Source: an uncultured Paracoccaceae bacterium
GTDB lineage: Bacteria > Pseudomonadota > Alphaproteobacteria > Rhodobacterales > Rhodobacteraceae
NCBI GenBank assembly: GCA_934500835.1
Contig: CAKSTR010000001.1
Location: forward strand, 682,001-746,000
Direction of reading: 5' to 3'
Length of the DNA: 64,000 nt
Shown: piece by piece, positions 16,412-25,428 of the stretch
How positions within the stretch are numbered: position 1 is the first letter of the stretch
Layout: every line of letters begins with the position of its first letter
Made by a program: the position numbers and the translations under genes
Notes under the pieces: generated by a model
What the model saw: only the letters and a program-made list of their open reading frames with translations
Database searches by the model: none
What the model was told of the DNA's origin: nothing

Positions 16412-17002
16412 TCAGGTCCTGTCAAGAACTTTCGCAATCTCGGCTGCAACGGTGTCCATATCCGCCATGCCGTCCACCTGCGTCAACCCGCCCTTGGCAT
16501 AGTAGTAGCCAAGCAATGGCGCGGTCTTCTTGTAGTATTCCTGCAGACGTTCGACAAAGACCTGCGGGTTGTCGTCCCGGCGCACCGGCTGGCCGGCGGC
16601 CCTGGCTTCTTCGGCGCGGCGCACGATGCGGCCGACAAGGCCCGCGTCCTCGACCACCAGCTCGATCACCGCATCCAGCCGCGCGCCCTTCTCGGCCAGA
16701 AGCCGGCCAAGCGCGTCGGCCTGGGCCAGCGTCCGCGGGAAGCCGTCGAAGATGAAGCCGCCGGGGGCGCCCTTCTCCAGCTTTTCGGCGATCAGGCCGA
16801 TGACGATCTCATCCGTCACCAGCTGACCCTTGTCCATGATCTCGGCGACGCGGTTGCCCATTTCGGTCCCCGAGGCCTTGGCCTCGCGCAGCATGTCGCC
16901 GGTGGACAGCTGCACCATGCCGCGGTTGTCTTCCAGCCGCTTGGCCTGGGTGCCCTTGCCGGCACCCGGAGGCCCCAGCAGGATGATGTTCTTCGCCGCC
17001 AT
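16412..17002 (-). CDS. adk: Adenylate kinase, short-LID form
   Basis: Interconverts ATP + AMP and 2 ADP in the cytoplasm. 196 aa; P-loop [10 protein letters not shown] near residue 10, AMP-binding [10 protein letters not shown] and [17 protein letters not shown], and LID arginines in [22 protein letters not shown]. The LID is the short version without the roughly 27-residue insert or zinc cysteines of E. coli-type enzymes, which explains the length. The gene sits between secY (4-base gap) and rpsM, the usual position. Confidence 0.96.
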   Translation of the reverse strand: MAAKNIILLGPPGAGKGTQAKRLEDNRGMVQLSTGDMLREAKASGTEMGNRVAEIMDKGQLVTDEIVIGLIAEKLEKGAPGGFIFDGFPRTLAQADALGRLLAEKGARLDAVIELVVEDAGLVGRIVRRAEEARAAGQPVRRDDNPQVFVERLQEYYKKTAPLLGYYYAKGGLTQVDGMADMDTVAAEIAKVLDRT

Positions 17003-17005
17003 GCC

Positions 17006-18379
17006 TCAGCGCCTCGCCGGGGCCTTGGCGGGCGCCTTGGCCGCGCCGTTGCGGCGCTTGCCGCGCAACTGGCTCTTCTCGATCAGGCCTTCATACTGGT
17101 GGGCCAGCATGTGCGACTGCACCTGGTTGATGGTGTCCATCGTGACCGAAACCACGATCAGAACCGAGGTGCCGCCGAAGTAGAAGGGCACACCGACCTG
17201 GCTGATCAGGATTTCGGGCAGAAGGCAGACCGCCGCCAGATAGGCCGAGCCGAGCACAAGGATACGGTCCACGACATAGTTTAGGTAGTCCTCGGTCTTC
17301 TTGCCGGGACGGATGCCGGGAATGAAGCCGTTCTGGTTCTTCAGGTTCTCGGCCACGTCATCGACCTTGAACGACACGTTCGAGGTGTAGAAGTAGCTGA
17401 AGAACACGATCAGCGCGGCCAGCGCCAGAAGGTGCAGCGGCTGGCCATAGCCCAGATAGGCAGTGATCCACGACAGCACCGGATTGGTGTTGTTGCCCGA
17501 GAAGGTACCGATTGTGGTCGGCAGGAGCAGGATCGACGAGGCGAAGATCGCCGGGATCACGCCCGCCGGGTTGACCTTGATCGGCAGGTGCGACGAGCCG
17601 CCGTCATAGATCTTCATGCCCACCTGACGGCGGGGATACTGGATGTGGATCTTGCGCAGCGCGCGCTCCATGAACACCACGAAGGTGATCACGGCGACGA
17701 CCATCACAAGGATGCCAAGGATCACCGGCGTGGACAGCGCGCCCGACCGGCCCTGGGCGAAGAACTGCGCCAGAGCGGCCGGAATCTCGGCCACGATGCC
17801 GACGAAGATGATCAGCGAGATGCCGTTGCCGATGCCGCGGCCGGTGATCTGCTCGCCCAGCCACATCAGGAACATGGTGCCGCCGACCAGCGTGATCACG
17901 CAGGAGGCGACGAAGAAGAAGCCCGGCTCATGCGCCAGCTCGCCCGCCTGGATCGACACCGCAATCCCGTAGGCCTGGAAGATCGCCAGCGCCACCGTGC
18001 CATAGCGGGTGTACTGGTTCAGCTTCTTGCGGCCCTGCTCGCCCTCTTTCTTCAGGTGCTGCCAGGGCTGGTACATCGTCGCCAGCAACTGCACGATGAT
18101 CGAGGCGCTGATGTAGGGCATGATCCCCAGGGCGAAGATCCCCATCCGGCTGATGGCACCGCCGGTGAACATGTTCAGCATGCCCCCCAGCCCCTGCCCC
18201 GCCTGCTGCATGAAATTGCGCAGCGCATCGCCGTCGATCCCCGGCACCGGGATATAGGTTCCCAACCGGTAGACGATCAGAAGCCCGATGGTGAAGAAGA
18301 TGCGTTGACGAAGATCGGTCGCCTTGCCGAGCGCGCCCCAGGAAAGGTTCGCGGCCATCTGTTCTGCGGCGGATGCCAT
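17006..18379 (-). CDS. secY: Preprotein translocase subunit SecY
   Basis: Core channel of the Sec translocon, 457 aa with about ten membrane segments. It opens with the LRQRIFFTIGLLIVYRLGTYIPVPGID motif and has the plug region GGAISRMGIFALGIMPYISASIIVQLL, later LNYVVDRILVLGSAYLAAVCLLPE, and the lateral-gate segment FYFGGTSVLIVVSVTMDT. Terminates in a basic Ala/Pro-rich tail (GKRRNGAAKAPAKAPARR). Downstream of rplO in the spc operon. Confidence 0.98.
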   Translation of the reverse strand: MASAAEQMAANLSWGALGKATDLRQRIFFTIGLLIVYRLGTYIPVPGIDGDALRNFMQQAGQGLGGMLNMFTGGAISRMGIFALGIMPYISASIIVQLLATMYQPWQHLKKEGEQGRKKLNQYTRYGTVALAIFQAYGIAVSIQAGELAHEPGFFFVASCVITLVGGTMFLMWLGEQITGRGIGNGISLIIFVGIVAEIPAALAQFFAQGRSGALSTPVILGILVMVVAVITFVVFMERALRKIHIQYPRRQVGMKIYDGGSSHLPIKVNPAGVIPAIFASSILLLPTTIGTFSGNNTNPVLSWITAYLGYGQPLHLLALAALIVFFSYFYTSNVSFKVDDVAENLKNQNGFIPGIRPGKKTEDYLNYVVDRILVLGSAYLAAVCLLPEILISQVGVPFYFGGTSVLIVVSVTMDTINQVQSHMLAHQYEGLIEKSQLRGKRRNGAAKAPAKAPARR

Positions 18380-18483
18380 GTGCTGCCCTTTTGATGGACA
18401 ACGCCGCCGGACCCGTTTTCCGGTCCGGCGGCGCTGGAAAACCGTTGCTGATGTAAGCGGCTTTCCGGCCGCTCACAACCCGC

Positions 18484-18963
18484 TTATTCGGCCGAAGCTT
18501 CCGCCTTGGCCGAAACCGTGATCGAGCCGCCAGCCTTCTTCACCGCTTCGATGGCCGAGGCCGATGCGCCGGTGACGTTAAGGGTGACTTTCGACTTGAT
18601 CTCGCCCTTGGCGAGAATGCGGATGCCGTCCCGCTTGTTGGTGGTCAGGCCGGCTGCGACCAGCGCGTCCTCGGTGATCTCGGCCTTCGCGTCCAGCTTG
18701 CCGGCCTCGATGAATTTCTCGATCAGGCCCAGGTTCACGACGGCGAATTCCAGCCGGTTCGGCTTCGAGAAGCCGCGCTTCGGCAGGCGGCGGTACAGCG
18801 GCATCTGGCCGCCTTCATAGCCGCCGATGGCCACGCCCGAGCGGGATTTCTGGCCCTTGATACCACGGCCGGCGGTCTTGCCCTTGCCCGAGCCGGGGCC
18901 GCGCGCAACGCGCTTCTGTTTGCGGGCCGCACCTTCGTTGTCACGAAGTTCATTCAGTTTCAT
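18484..18963 (-). CDS. rplO: 50S ribosomal protein L15
   Basis: uL15, 159 aa, beginning [18 protein letters not shown] with ribosome site AGGAGATG before ATG 18963. The Gly/Lys-rich loop ([21 protein letters not shown]) and [15 protein letters not shown] are diagnostic. In most bacteria rpmD (L30) and rpsE lie immediately upstream; here the next gene upstream is an unknown secreted protein, so the operon is interrupted or rplO has its own promoter. Confidence 0.97.
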   Translation of the reverse strand: MKLNELRDNEGAARKQKRVARGPGSGKGKTAGRGIKGQKSRSGVAIGGYEGGQMPLYRRLPKRGFSKPNRLEFAVVNLGLIEKFIEAGKLDAKAEITEDALVAAGLTTNKRDGIRILAKGEIKSKVTLNVTGASASAIEAVKKAGGSITVSAKAEASAE

Positions 18964-19090
18964 GTCGCATCTCCTGGCCGGAAAGACCCCCCTGCGACGG
19001 ATGGGGTCCACACGGCATTTCTTGGTTGATTCCTGTGGCCCGGATGGCCACCGGGGGCGCTTACACGCTGGTGCGCACAAGATCAAGCGT

Positions 19091-19759
19091 TCAGGGCGCC
19101 GGCCGGACCTGCGGCACCCCGCCTTCGAACTGCATCAGCACGCCAAGGTTCTTGTTCGGACCCCAGCGGGTCAGCTTCAGCTCTCCGCGCGACAGGATCA
19201 GGTCGGCCACCCGGTATTGCTTGCGCACGCCGGATTTCGCGTCCCAGATCTCGACCACGGCGCCCTTTTTCCGGGGCGGGCCGAGTTGCAGCTGGAAATA
19301 GTCGCGGTCGGCGGTTTCGGCCACGGCCGCAAGCACGGCCAGAACCTCGTAGTAGTCGGTGATGCGTTCCGACTTGAAACGACAGACCGTTTCCACCCCG
19401 GCAAAGCCAAGTGCTGCCGCCCCTGCGGCCATGCCAAGAACCGGGCTGGTCAGCACGGCGCTGCCCGCCCCCGCGACGGCCTCGGCCCCCGCCGCCGCCC
19501 CGGACATCGCCTTGACCGCCCGGGCGCCGGCCACGGCCGCACCAACGGCGGTAAAGCCGGTATTGGCATCGACCAGGGTCAGGAAATCCGGTGCGGTCGG
19601 GTCAAAGCGGGCCATGACGGTCGCATCCGCCGCCGCTGCGGCCAGCTTCGGCGCGCGTTCGGAGATGATCTCGCTCAGCCGGTAGTCGCAGACATCGGCC
19701 TGCACCGCGCCGGCGGCAAGTGCCGCACAGAAGGCGGCAGGGAAAAACATGCGGGACAT
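19091..19759 (-). CDS. Secreted protein of unknown function in the spc operon
   Basis: 222 aa, not recognised. An N-terminal signal peptide ([21 protein letters not shown]) predicts export; two Cys follow at mature positions (VCDY and TVCRF) and may pair. The middle (about 65-125) is an Ala/Gly-rich hydrophobic stretch ([20 protein letters not shown] and following) that could be a membrane or glycine-zipper segment. The C-terminal third is a soluble domain with [23 protein letters not shown] and [22 protein letters not shown]. Same direction as rplO, 127 bases upstream of it, where rpmD is expected. Confidence 0.8.
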   Translation of the reverse strand: MSRMFFPAAFCAALAAGAVQADVCDYRLSEIISERAPKLAAAAADATVMARFDPTAPDFLTLVDANTGFTAVGAAVAGARAVKAMSGAAAGAEAVAGAGSAVLTSPVLGMAAGAAALGFAGVETVCRFKSERITDYYEVLAVLAAVAETADRDYFQLQLGPPRKKGAVVEIWDAKSGVRKQYRVADLILSRGELKLTRWGPNKNLGVLMQFEGGVPQVRPAP

Positions 19760-19863
19760 TTGCTGTCTCTCGGGGCTGCTCTGCCCCTTGAATAGCGCAA
19801 ACGGGCCGGAAAGGCAAAACCGCGTCCTGCCTTTCCGATCACGTTCCGGCCAGCCGCGCCGGG

Positions 19864-20304
19864 TCAGGCCGAAGGCGGCCAGACGAACGAGGGCTGCAGA
19901 CCGGCATAGACCGGGCGGCCGTCCGTCGGGGCGGGATAGCCCTTCGTTTCGTCCCAGAAGGCGTGATAGGTCGCCTTGGGGAAGGCGGCATCGTCATAGC
20001 CCATCACATTCGGCACCGCGACGCGGATGCGGTGCTGCTTGTCATCCAGCATCAGGACGGCGCCGCAATCGGTGCAGAGGCAGATTTCCAGCGGGCCGTT
20101 CGGATTGTCCTTGTTGAAGGGCACCCGCTTCATCTTTTCGGGATGGTCGGCCTTCAGATCGCCATAGTTGAAGAAGGCCACATGCGTGCTGTGCTGGCCG
20201 GTCACGGCCTTGCAGACATTGCAGTGGCATTCATGGTTGTCGATCGGCTCCGCCGCCGATGTCACATGCACATGGGCGCAACCGCCCGCGTATTTCGGTG
20301 CCAT
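19864..20304 (-). CDS. GFA-family protein (DUF636, zinc-binding)
   Basis: 146 aa from ATG 20304 with GGGAGGAAACC ribosome site. Cys motifs of the GFA/CENP-V fold are present: GGCAHVHV, ECHCNVCKAVTG and CLCTDCGAVL. Family members were named for glutathione-dependent formaldehyde activation, but most have unproven roles. The protein ends PSFVWPPSA, and AFWDETKGYPAP is similar to Gfa-type proteins. Divergent from the ABC importer genes; no clear link. A formaldehyde role would fit with the N-demethylase operon 8 kb away, but that is speculative. Confidence 0.85.
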   Translation of the reverse strand: MAPKYAGGCAHVHVTSAAEPIDNHECHCNVCKAVTGQHSTHVAFFNYGDLKADHPEKMKRVPFNKDNPNGPLEICLCTDCGAVLMLDDKQHRIRVAVPNVMGYDDAAFPKATYHAFWDETKGYPAPTDGRPVYAGLQPSFVWPPSA

Positions 20305-20512
20305 GGTTTCCTCCCTCATGCCCGGCCGGGCCGGCCGAGTCGGGGCAGCCTAGCATAGAGACCGACCCTTGTAGCCCGCACTTCCGACACCGCGCGCCGG
20401 GATCTCGCCATGCTTCGGGCGCGCCAAACGCTTGCATTGAATTGCACTTGCGTAGAACATGCCCCGCAGACGCCCAGGATCACGCAAGCCGCCACTGCAC
20501 GGAGATCGCAGA

Positions 20513-21310
20513 ATGGACCTGCCCGCGAAGACGGACGCAGCGGCCCCGGCGGGACGCGCCGCCGAGGCCATCAGGGTCGAGGCGCTGCACAAGAGCTTTG
20601 GCGCGCACGAGGTGCTGAAGGGCGTCTCGATCACGGCGCACGAGGGTGATGTGGTGACACTGATCGGCGGATCGGGGTCGGGCAAATCCACGCTTCTGCG
20701 CTGCGTCAACTTCCTTGAGACGCCAAGCTCGGGCAAGATCGTGATCGGCGGCGAAGAGGTGCGTTGCCGTGCCGACGGCACCCCGGCCGACCGGCGCCAG
20801 ATCGAACGCATCCGGCAAAGCCTTGGCATGGTGTTCCAGCAGTTCAACCTCTGGACGCACAAGACCGTGCTGGAGAACCTGATCGAAGTGCCGGTCCATG
20901 TGCTTGGCCTTGGCCGCGAAGAGGCCGCCGCCCGCGCCCGCAAGCTTCTGGCCCGGGTCGGTCTGGCCGAAAAGGAAGACGCCTACCCCGCATTCCTGTC
21001 CGGCGGCCAGCAGCAGCGCGCCGCCATCGCCCGCGCCCTGTGCATGGAACCGCGCGCGATGCTGTTCGACGAGCCGACAAGCGCCCTTGACCCCGAACTG
21101 GTGGGAGAGGTGCTGGCGGTGATCCGTTCGCTGGCAGACGAAGGGCGCACCATGCTTCTGGTGACGCATGAGATGAAATTCGCCCGTGAGGTCTCGGACC
21201 ATGTGGTCTATCTCTACAATGGGCTGATCGAGGAGCAGGGACCGCCGGACCAGCTGTTCGGAGACCCGAAATCGGCCCGGCTGAAGCAGTTTCTGAAATC
21301 GGTCTCTTGA
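20513..21310 (+). CDS. Polar amino acid ABC transporter ATPase (HisP/GlnQ type)
   Basis: 265 aa from ATG 20513. Walker A GGSGSGKSTLLRCVNFLE, signature FLSGGQQQRAAIARALCMEP, Walker B MLFDEPTSALDPELVG and the C-terminal VSDHVVYLYNGLIEEQGPPDQLF are typical of HisP/OccP/ArtP. First gene of a four-gene operon (ATPase, binding protein, two permeases). The roughly 200-base divergent spacer contains a possible weak promoter around 20431-20458 (CTTGCA / TAGAAC). Confidence 0.95.
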   Translation: MDLPAKTDAAAPAGRAAEAIRVEALHKSFGAHEVLKGVSITAHEGDVVTLIGGSGSGKSTLLRCVNFLETPSSGKIVIGGEEVRCRADGTPADRRQIERIRQSLGMVFQQFNLWTHKTVLENLIEVPVHVLGLGREEAAARARKLLARVGLAEKEDAYPAFLSGGQQQRAAIARALCMEPRAMLFDEPTSALDPELVGEVLAVIRSLADEGRTMLLVTHEMKFAREVSDHVVYLYNGLIEEQGPPDQLFGDPKSARLKQFLKSVS

Positions 21311-21347
21311 GAAGGCCGCACAACAATCCAACCCAGGGAGATACCGA

Positions 21348-22124
21348 ATGACCAGACTGAAAATTGCCGCCGCCGCCGTGGCCTTGGCCCTGACCGCCGG
21401 TGCCGCCTCGGCCGAGAAGGTCCGCATCGGCATGGCGCCGGAGCCCTATCCGCCCTTCGCCAGCGCCGATGCCTCGGGCAACTGGACCGGCTGGGAGATC
21501 GACCTGATGTGGGCGCTGTGCGCCAAGGCCGAACTGGAATGCGAAATTGCCCCGGTCGCCTGGGACGGGCTGATCCCGGCGCTGAACGCGGGCCAGATCG
21601 ACGCCATCATGAACTCGATGTCGATCAACGCCGAACGTCAGAAGGTGATCGACTTTTCCGACAAGTACTACAACACGCCGACGGTGATCGTCGCCGCCAA
21701 GGGCGCCGGCATCACCCCGGATGCCGCCGGCCTGACCGGCAAGGTTCTGGGGGTGCAGGTCTCGACCGTGCACCAGACCTATGCCGAAAAGCACTTCGGC
21801 GCCGCAGCGAGCGAGATCAAGGTCTACCAGACCCAGGATGAGGCCAATCAGGATCTGGTCGCCGGCCGGATCGATGCGATCCAGGCCGATTCCATCGCGC
21901 TGGACGCCTTCCTCGCCTCGCCCGAAGGCTCGGCCTGCTGCGAGTTGATGGGGACGGTCCCCGAGGATCTCGATGTGCTCGGGCCGGGTGTGGGCATCGG
22001 CCTGCGCAAGGGCGACGAAGAGCTGAAGGCGAAGTTCAACAAGGCCATCGCCGATGTGCGCGCCGATGGCTCCTATGACGAGATCACGTCGAAATACTTC
22101 ACCTCCTCGATCTATGGTGACTGA
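21348..22124 (+). CDS. Periplasmic amino acid-binding protein (family 3)
   Basis: 258 aa with signal peptide MTRLKIAAAAVALALTAGAASA. The mature start EKVRIGMAPEPYPPFASADASGNWTGWEIDLM matches family 3 (lysine/arginine/ornithine/histidine) binding proteins, as do EFYN-region equivalents (CEIAPVAWDGLIPALNAGQIDAIMNSMSI) and AEKHFG. Ligand-contact residues include the D in GWEIDLM and the R in ERQKVIDFSD. A basic or opine-like amino acid is likely. Ribosome site CAGGGAGAT. Confidence 0.93.
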   Translation: MTRLKIAAAAVALALTAGAASAEKVRIGMAPEPYPPFASADASGNWTGWEIDLMWALCAKAELECEIAPVAWDGLIPALNAGQIDAIMNSMSINAERQKVIDFSDKYYNTPTVIVAAKGAGITPDAAGLTGKVLGVQVSTVHQTYAEKHFGAAASEIKVYQTQDEANQDLVAGRIDAIQADSIALDAFLASPEGSACCELMGTVPEDLDVLGPGVGIGLRKGDEELKAKFNKAIADVRADGSYDEITSKYFTSSIYGD

Positions 22125-22146
22125 TCGCGCATCGGATCGCTGATCG

Positions 22147-22872
22147 ATGGAAAGCACCCTTGGCCTTCTGGCCCTGAGCCCCCCCGGATGGGGGGGCACC
22201 CTGTTGGCGGGCCTCTGGGCCTCGATGCAGATTGCGGTCGGAGCCTTTGGTCTTGGCCTGATGATCGGGCTGGCGGGCGCTTACGGCAAGATCTACGGCG
22301 GCCCGGTGCTGCGCGACTGCCTTGGCGTCTATACGACGGTCGTGCGCGCCCTGCCCGAGTTGATCCTGATCCTGCTGCTTTACTTCGGACTGACGGATCT
22401 GGTGAACCAGCTGATGCTGGCCCTGGGATATGACCGCATCCAGATTTCCGGCGTCGTGGCCGGTGTGCTGGTGCTTGGCGTGGTGCAGGGCGCCTATGCG
22501 ACCGAGGTCCTGCGCGGCGCCATCCTTGCCGTGCCCCCCGGGCAGATCGAGGCCGCGCGCGCCATGGGCATGTCCCCTGGCAAGATCGCCCGGCGCATCA
22601 CGATACCAACCATGCTGGGACTTGCGCTGCCGGGTCTGTCGAACCTGTGGCTGATCGCCACCAAGGACACCGCGCTTCTGGCCATCGTGGGCTTCTCGGA
22701 ACTGACACTGGCGACCCGGCAGGCCGCCGGCACCACCAAGGCCTTCTTCACCTTCTTCATCGCGGCGGGCGTGATCTATCTGGCGATCTCGCTGCTGTCG
22801 ACCTGGGGCTTTGCCCGGCTTGAGGCCTGGGCAAGGCGCGGCGATCGGCCCCGTACAGCGGGGGGCAGATGA
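22147..22872 (+). CDS. Amino acid ABC transporter permease (HisQ-like)
   Basis: 241 aa inner-membrane protein with about five hydrophobic segments (including GGTLLAGLWASMQIAVGAF). The EAA loop is IEAARAMGMSPGKIARRITIP. The TVVRALPELILILLLYFG motif is characteristic of the HisQ/ArtQ subgroup. Its stop overlaps the start of the second permease by four bases. Confidence 0.93.
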   Translation: MESTLGLLALSPPGWGGTLLAGLWASMQIAVGAFGLGLMIGLAGAYGKIYGGPVLRDCLGVYTTVVRALPELILILLLYFGLTDLVNQLMLALGYDRIQISGVVAGVLVLGVVQGAYATEVLRGAILAVPPGQIEAARAMGMSPGKIARRITIPTMLGLALPGLSNLWLIATKDTALLAIVGFSELTLATRQAAGTTKAFFTFFIAAGVIYLAISLLSTWGFARLEAWARRGDRPRTAGGR

Positions 22873-23648
22873 TGCGCGCCCTTGCCCGCCCCCATCGGAT
22901 CGTCATGCTGCTGATCGCGGCCGGGCTGGTCCTCTGGATCACTCTTGCAGGCAACTGGGACTGGCTGCACCAGTCGAAGTACCAGACGATGATCCTTCAG
23001 GGCATCTGGCGGACCATATGGCTGCTGGTGCTGTCGGTGCTGATCGGCTTTGCGCTGGCGGTACCGCTGGGTCTGGCGCAGGCCTCCGGTCCATGGTTCC
23101 TGGCGCTTCCGGCCCGGGCTTTCTGCACGGTAATCCGGGGCACACCGCTCCTGCTGCAGATCTGGCTTCTGTATTACGGTCTGGGCTCCCTTTTCCCCGG
23201 CATCCCCTGGATCCGGGAAAGCGATCTCTGGCCGATCCTGCGCCAGGCCTGGCCCTATGCCCTTCTGGCCTTGTCGCTGTCCTATGCCGGCTATGAGGGC
23301 GAGGTGATGCGCGGCGCCTTCGCCAGCGTGCCGCACGGCCAGATCGAAGCCGCCCGCGCCATGGGCATGCCGCGCCGCAAGATCTTCAGCCGGATCTCGC
23401 TGCCACTGGCCCTGCAGGGCGTCTGGCCGACGCTGGGCGGCGAGACGGTGCTGCAGCTGAAGGCAACGCCGCTGGTCGCCACCATCACGGTGATCGAGAT
23501 TTACGCGGTCTCAAGCCGGGTGCGCCAGGACACGCTGATCACCTACGAGCCGCTGTTCCTTGTCGCGGCGATCTATCTGGCCCTGGCCGGGCTGATCGTG
23601 TTTGGCTTCCGCTGGCTGGAAAGCCGGCGGCCCCGGCGCGGGGCCTGA
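22869..23648 (+). CDS. Amino acid ABC transporter permease (HisM-like)
   Basis: 259 aa membrane protein, partner of the previous permease. Motifs: RTIWLLVLSVLIGFALAVPLGL, TVIRGTPLLLQIWLLYYGLGS and the EAA loop IEAARAMGMPRRKIFSRISLP. ATGA overlap with the HisQ-like gene indicates coupled translation. Last gene of the importer operon; 137 bases separate it from the dipeptide operon. Confidence 0.93.
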   Translation: MMRALARPHRIVMLLIAAGLVLWITLAGNWDWLHQSKYQTMILQGIWRTIWLLVLSVLIGFALAVPLGLAQASGPWFLALPARAFCTVIRGTPLLLQIWLLYYGLGSLFPGIPWIRESDLWPILRQAWPYALLALSLSYAGYEGEVMRGAFASVPHGQIEAARAMGMPRRKIFSRISLPLALQGVWPTLGGETVLQLKATPLVATITVIEIYAVSSRVRQDTLITYEPLFLVAAIYLALAGLIVFGFRWLESRRPRRGA

Positions 23649-23785
23649 CCCTGCTGGGCGCGATGCGGCGCCCGGCCAGACCGCCGAATGTCATTGACAG
23701 CCGCGCGGCGCGTTTGTCCAATCGGTCAAGGAACTGGCCGGTGAAGCCTGAGTCCCCAAGAAAGATAAACACAGGGAGTGGAAAG

Positions 23786-25384
23786 ATGATCCTGAAGCAA
23801 GGTCTGTGCCGTGCAACCGCGCTTGCGGTGCTGATGGCGGGCGTTGCCCCGGCCGCGCTCTTCGCCGAGACGCCGGCGGATACGCTGGTTCTGGCGGATG
23901 CCATCGACGACATCGTCTCGATCGACCCGCATGAGGCCTTTGAATTCTCGGGCCTCGACATGACGAACAACCTGTATGACTCGCTGGTCGAACTGGACCC
24001 GACCAAGCCGGGCGAACTGGTCCCCGGTCTGGCCGAAAGCTGGTCGGTGTCCGAGGACGGCCTGACCTACACCTTCAAGATCAAGTCGGGCATCACCTTC
24101 TCCAGCGGCAACCCGATGACGGCCGAGGATGCCGCGGGTTCGCTGCGCCGCGTGGTCAAGCTGAACAAGAACCCGGCCTTCATCCTGACGCAGTTCGGCT
24201 TCACCGCCGAAAACGTCGACCAGATGATCACCTTCGACGGCGACACCGTCACCATCACCACCGACAAGGCCTATGCGCCGACCTTCTTCTACAACTGCCT
24301 GACCGCCCAGACCGGCAATATCATCGACATGAAGACCGTCATGGCCAATGAGGTCGATGGCGACATGGGCAACAACTGGCTGAAGTCGAATTCGGCCGGG
24401 ACCGGCGCCTATGTGCTGAAAAGCTTCAAGCCGAACGAGGGCTATATCCTTGAGGCCCGCGCCGGCCACTGGCGCGGCGATGCGATCCTGAAGAACGTCT
24501 TCATGCAGCATGTGCCGGAAGGCGCGACCGAACGGCTTCTGCTTGAGAAAGGCGACGTCGATATCGCCCGCGCCTTGACCCCGACCGATGTGGCCGGGCT
24601 TGAGGGCAATGCCGACGTGAAGATCACCAATGACGACGGCGGCCAGATCTACTATCTGGCGATGAACCAGAAGGTCGAGGCGCTGGCCAATCCGCAGGTT
24701 CTGGACGCGATGCGCTGGGCCGTGGACTATCAGGGCATGGCCGACACCATCCTGAAAGGCCAGTGGGCGGTACATCAGGCCTTCCTGCCCTCGGGCTTCC
24801 TTGGGGCGCTGGACGACACGCCCTATCATCTGGACATCGAGAAGGCCAAGGCGCTGCTGGCCGAATCCGGCGTGCCGCTGCCCCTGAAGGTCAGCATGAC
24901 CGTCCGCAACAGCCAGGAGCGGATGGACATCGCCCAGTCCATCCAGAACACCTTCGCGCAAGCCGGGATCGAGCTGACGCTGGACGTGGGCGACGGCGCC
25001 ACCGTGCTGGACAAGTATCGTGCCCGCCAGCACGAGATCACCCTGCAGACCTGGGGGCCGGACTATGCCGACCCGCATACCAACGCTTCGACCTTCGCGA
25101 TGAACCCCGACAACTCGGACGAGGCCAAGGCGACCGGCTATCTGGCCTGGCGCACCGCCTGGGACCCGGGTGAACTGGGGGCCGAGACCGCCGCCGCCGT
25201 GGCCGAGATGGATGCGGCCAAGCGGGCCGAGATGTACAAGTCGATTCAGGAGCGGCACCGCGACGATTCCGCCTTCGTGCTGATGTTCGGCCAGCTGCAA
25301 CAGACCGGCGCACGCGCCAATGTCAGCGGCTTCTACACCGGCGGGGCGGTCGACTCCGCCTCCTACTGGCTGGTCACAAAGTAA
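23786..25384 (+). CDS. Dipeptide/oligopeptide ABC substrate-binding protein (family 5)
   Basis: 532 aa from ATG 23786 with GGGAGTGG ribosome site; the signal peptide is MILKQGLCRATALAVLMAGVAPAALFA. The mature domain has DTLVLADAIDDIVSIDPHEAFEFSG, LVPGLAESWSVSEDGLTYTFKIK and ATERLLLEKGDVDIA, all typical of DppA/OppA family 5 proteins. Followed at a short distance by permeases, ATPases and a membrane dipeptidase, which suggests dipeptides as ligand. A GC hairpin in the following spacer may protect its mRNA. Confidence 0.95.
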   Translation: MILKQGLCRATALAVLMAGVAPAALFAETPADTLVLADAIDDIVSIDPHEAFEFSGLDMTNNLYDSLVELDPTKPGELVPGLAESWSVSEDGLTYTFKIKSGITFSSGNPMTAEDAAGSLRRVVKLNKNPAFILTQFGFTAENVDQMITFDGDTVTITTDKAYAPTFFYNCLTAQTGNIIDMKTVMANEVDGDMGNNWLKSNSAGTGAYVLKSFKPNEGYILEARAGHWRGDAILKNVFMQHVPEGATERLLLEKGDVDIARALTPTDVAGLEGNADVKITNDDGGQIYYLAMNQKVEALANPQVLDAMRWAVDYQGMADTILKGQWAVHQAFLPSGFLGALDDTPYHLDIEKAKALLAESGVPLPLKVSMTVRNSQERMDIAQSIQNTFAQAGIELTLDVGDGATVLDKYRARQHEITLQTWGPDYADPHTNASTFAMNPDNSDEAKATGYLAWRTAWDPGELGAETAAAVAEMDAAKRAEMYKSIQERHRDDSAFVLMFGQLQQTGARANVSGFYTGGAVDSASYWLVTK

Positions 25385-25390
25385 GGCCAT

Positions 25391-25421
25391 GGCCCGCGCG
25401 GGGGACCCCTCCGCGCGGGCC
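25391..25421 (+). repeat. Hairpin between binding-protein and permease genes
   Basis: Eleven-base-pair stem GGCCCGCGCGG/CCGCGCGGGCC with a nine-base loop, 6 bases after the binding-protein stop. No T-run. Such structures often protect the upstream message from 3' decay, so that more binding protein than permease is made. Confidence 0.6.
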
Positions 25422-25428
25422 GCATTCC

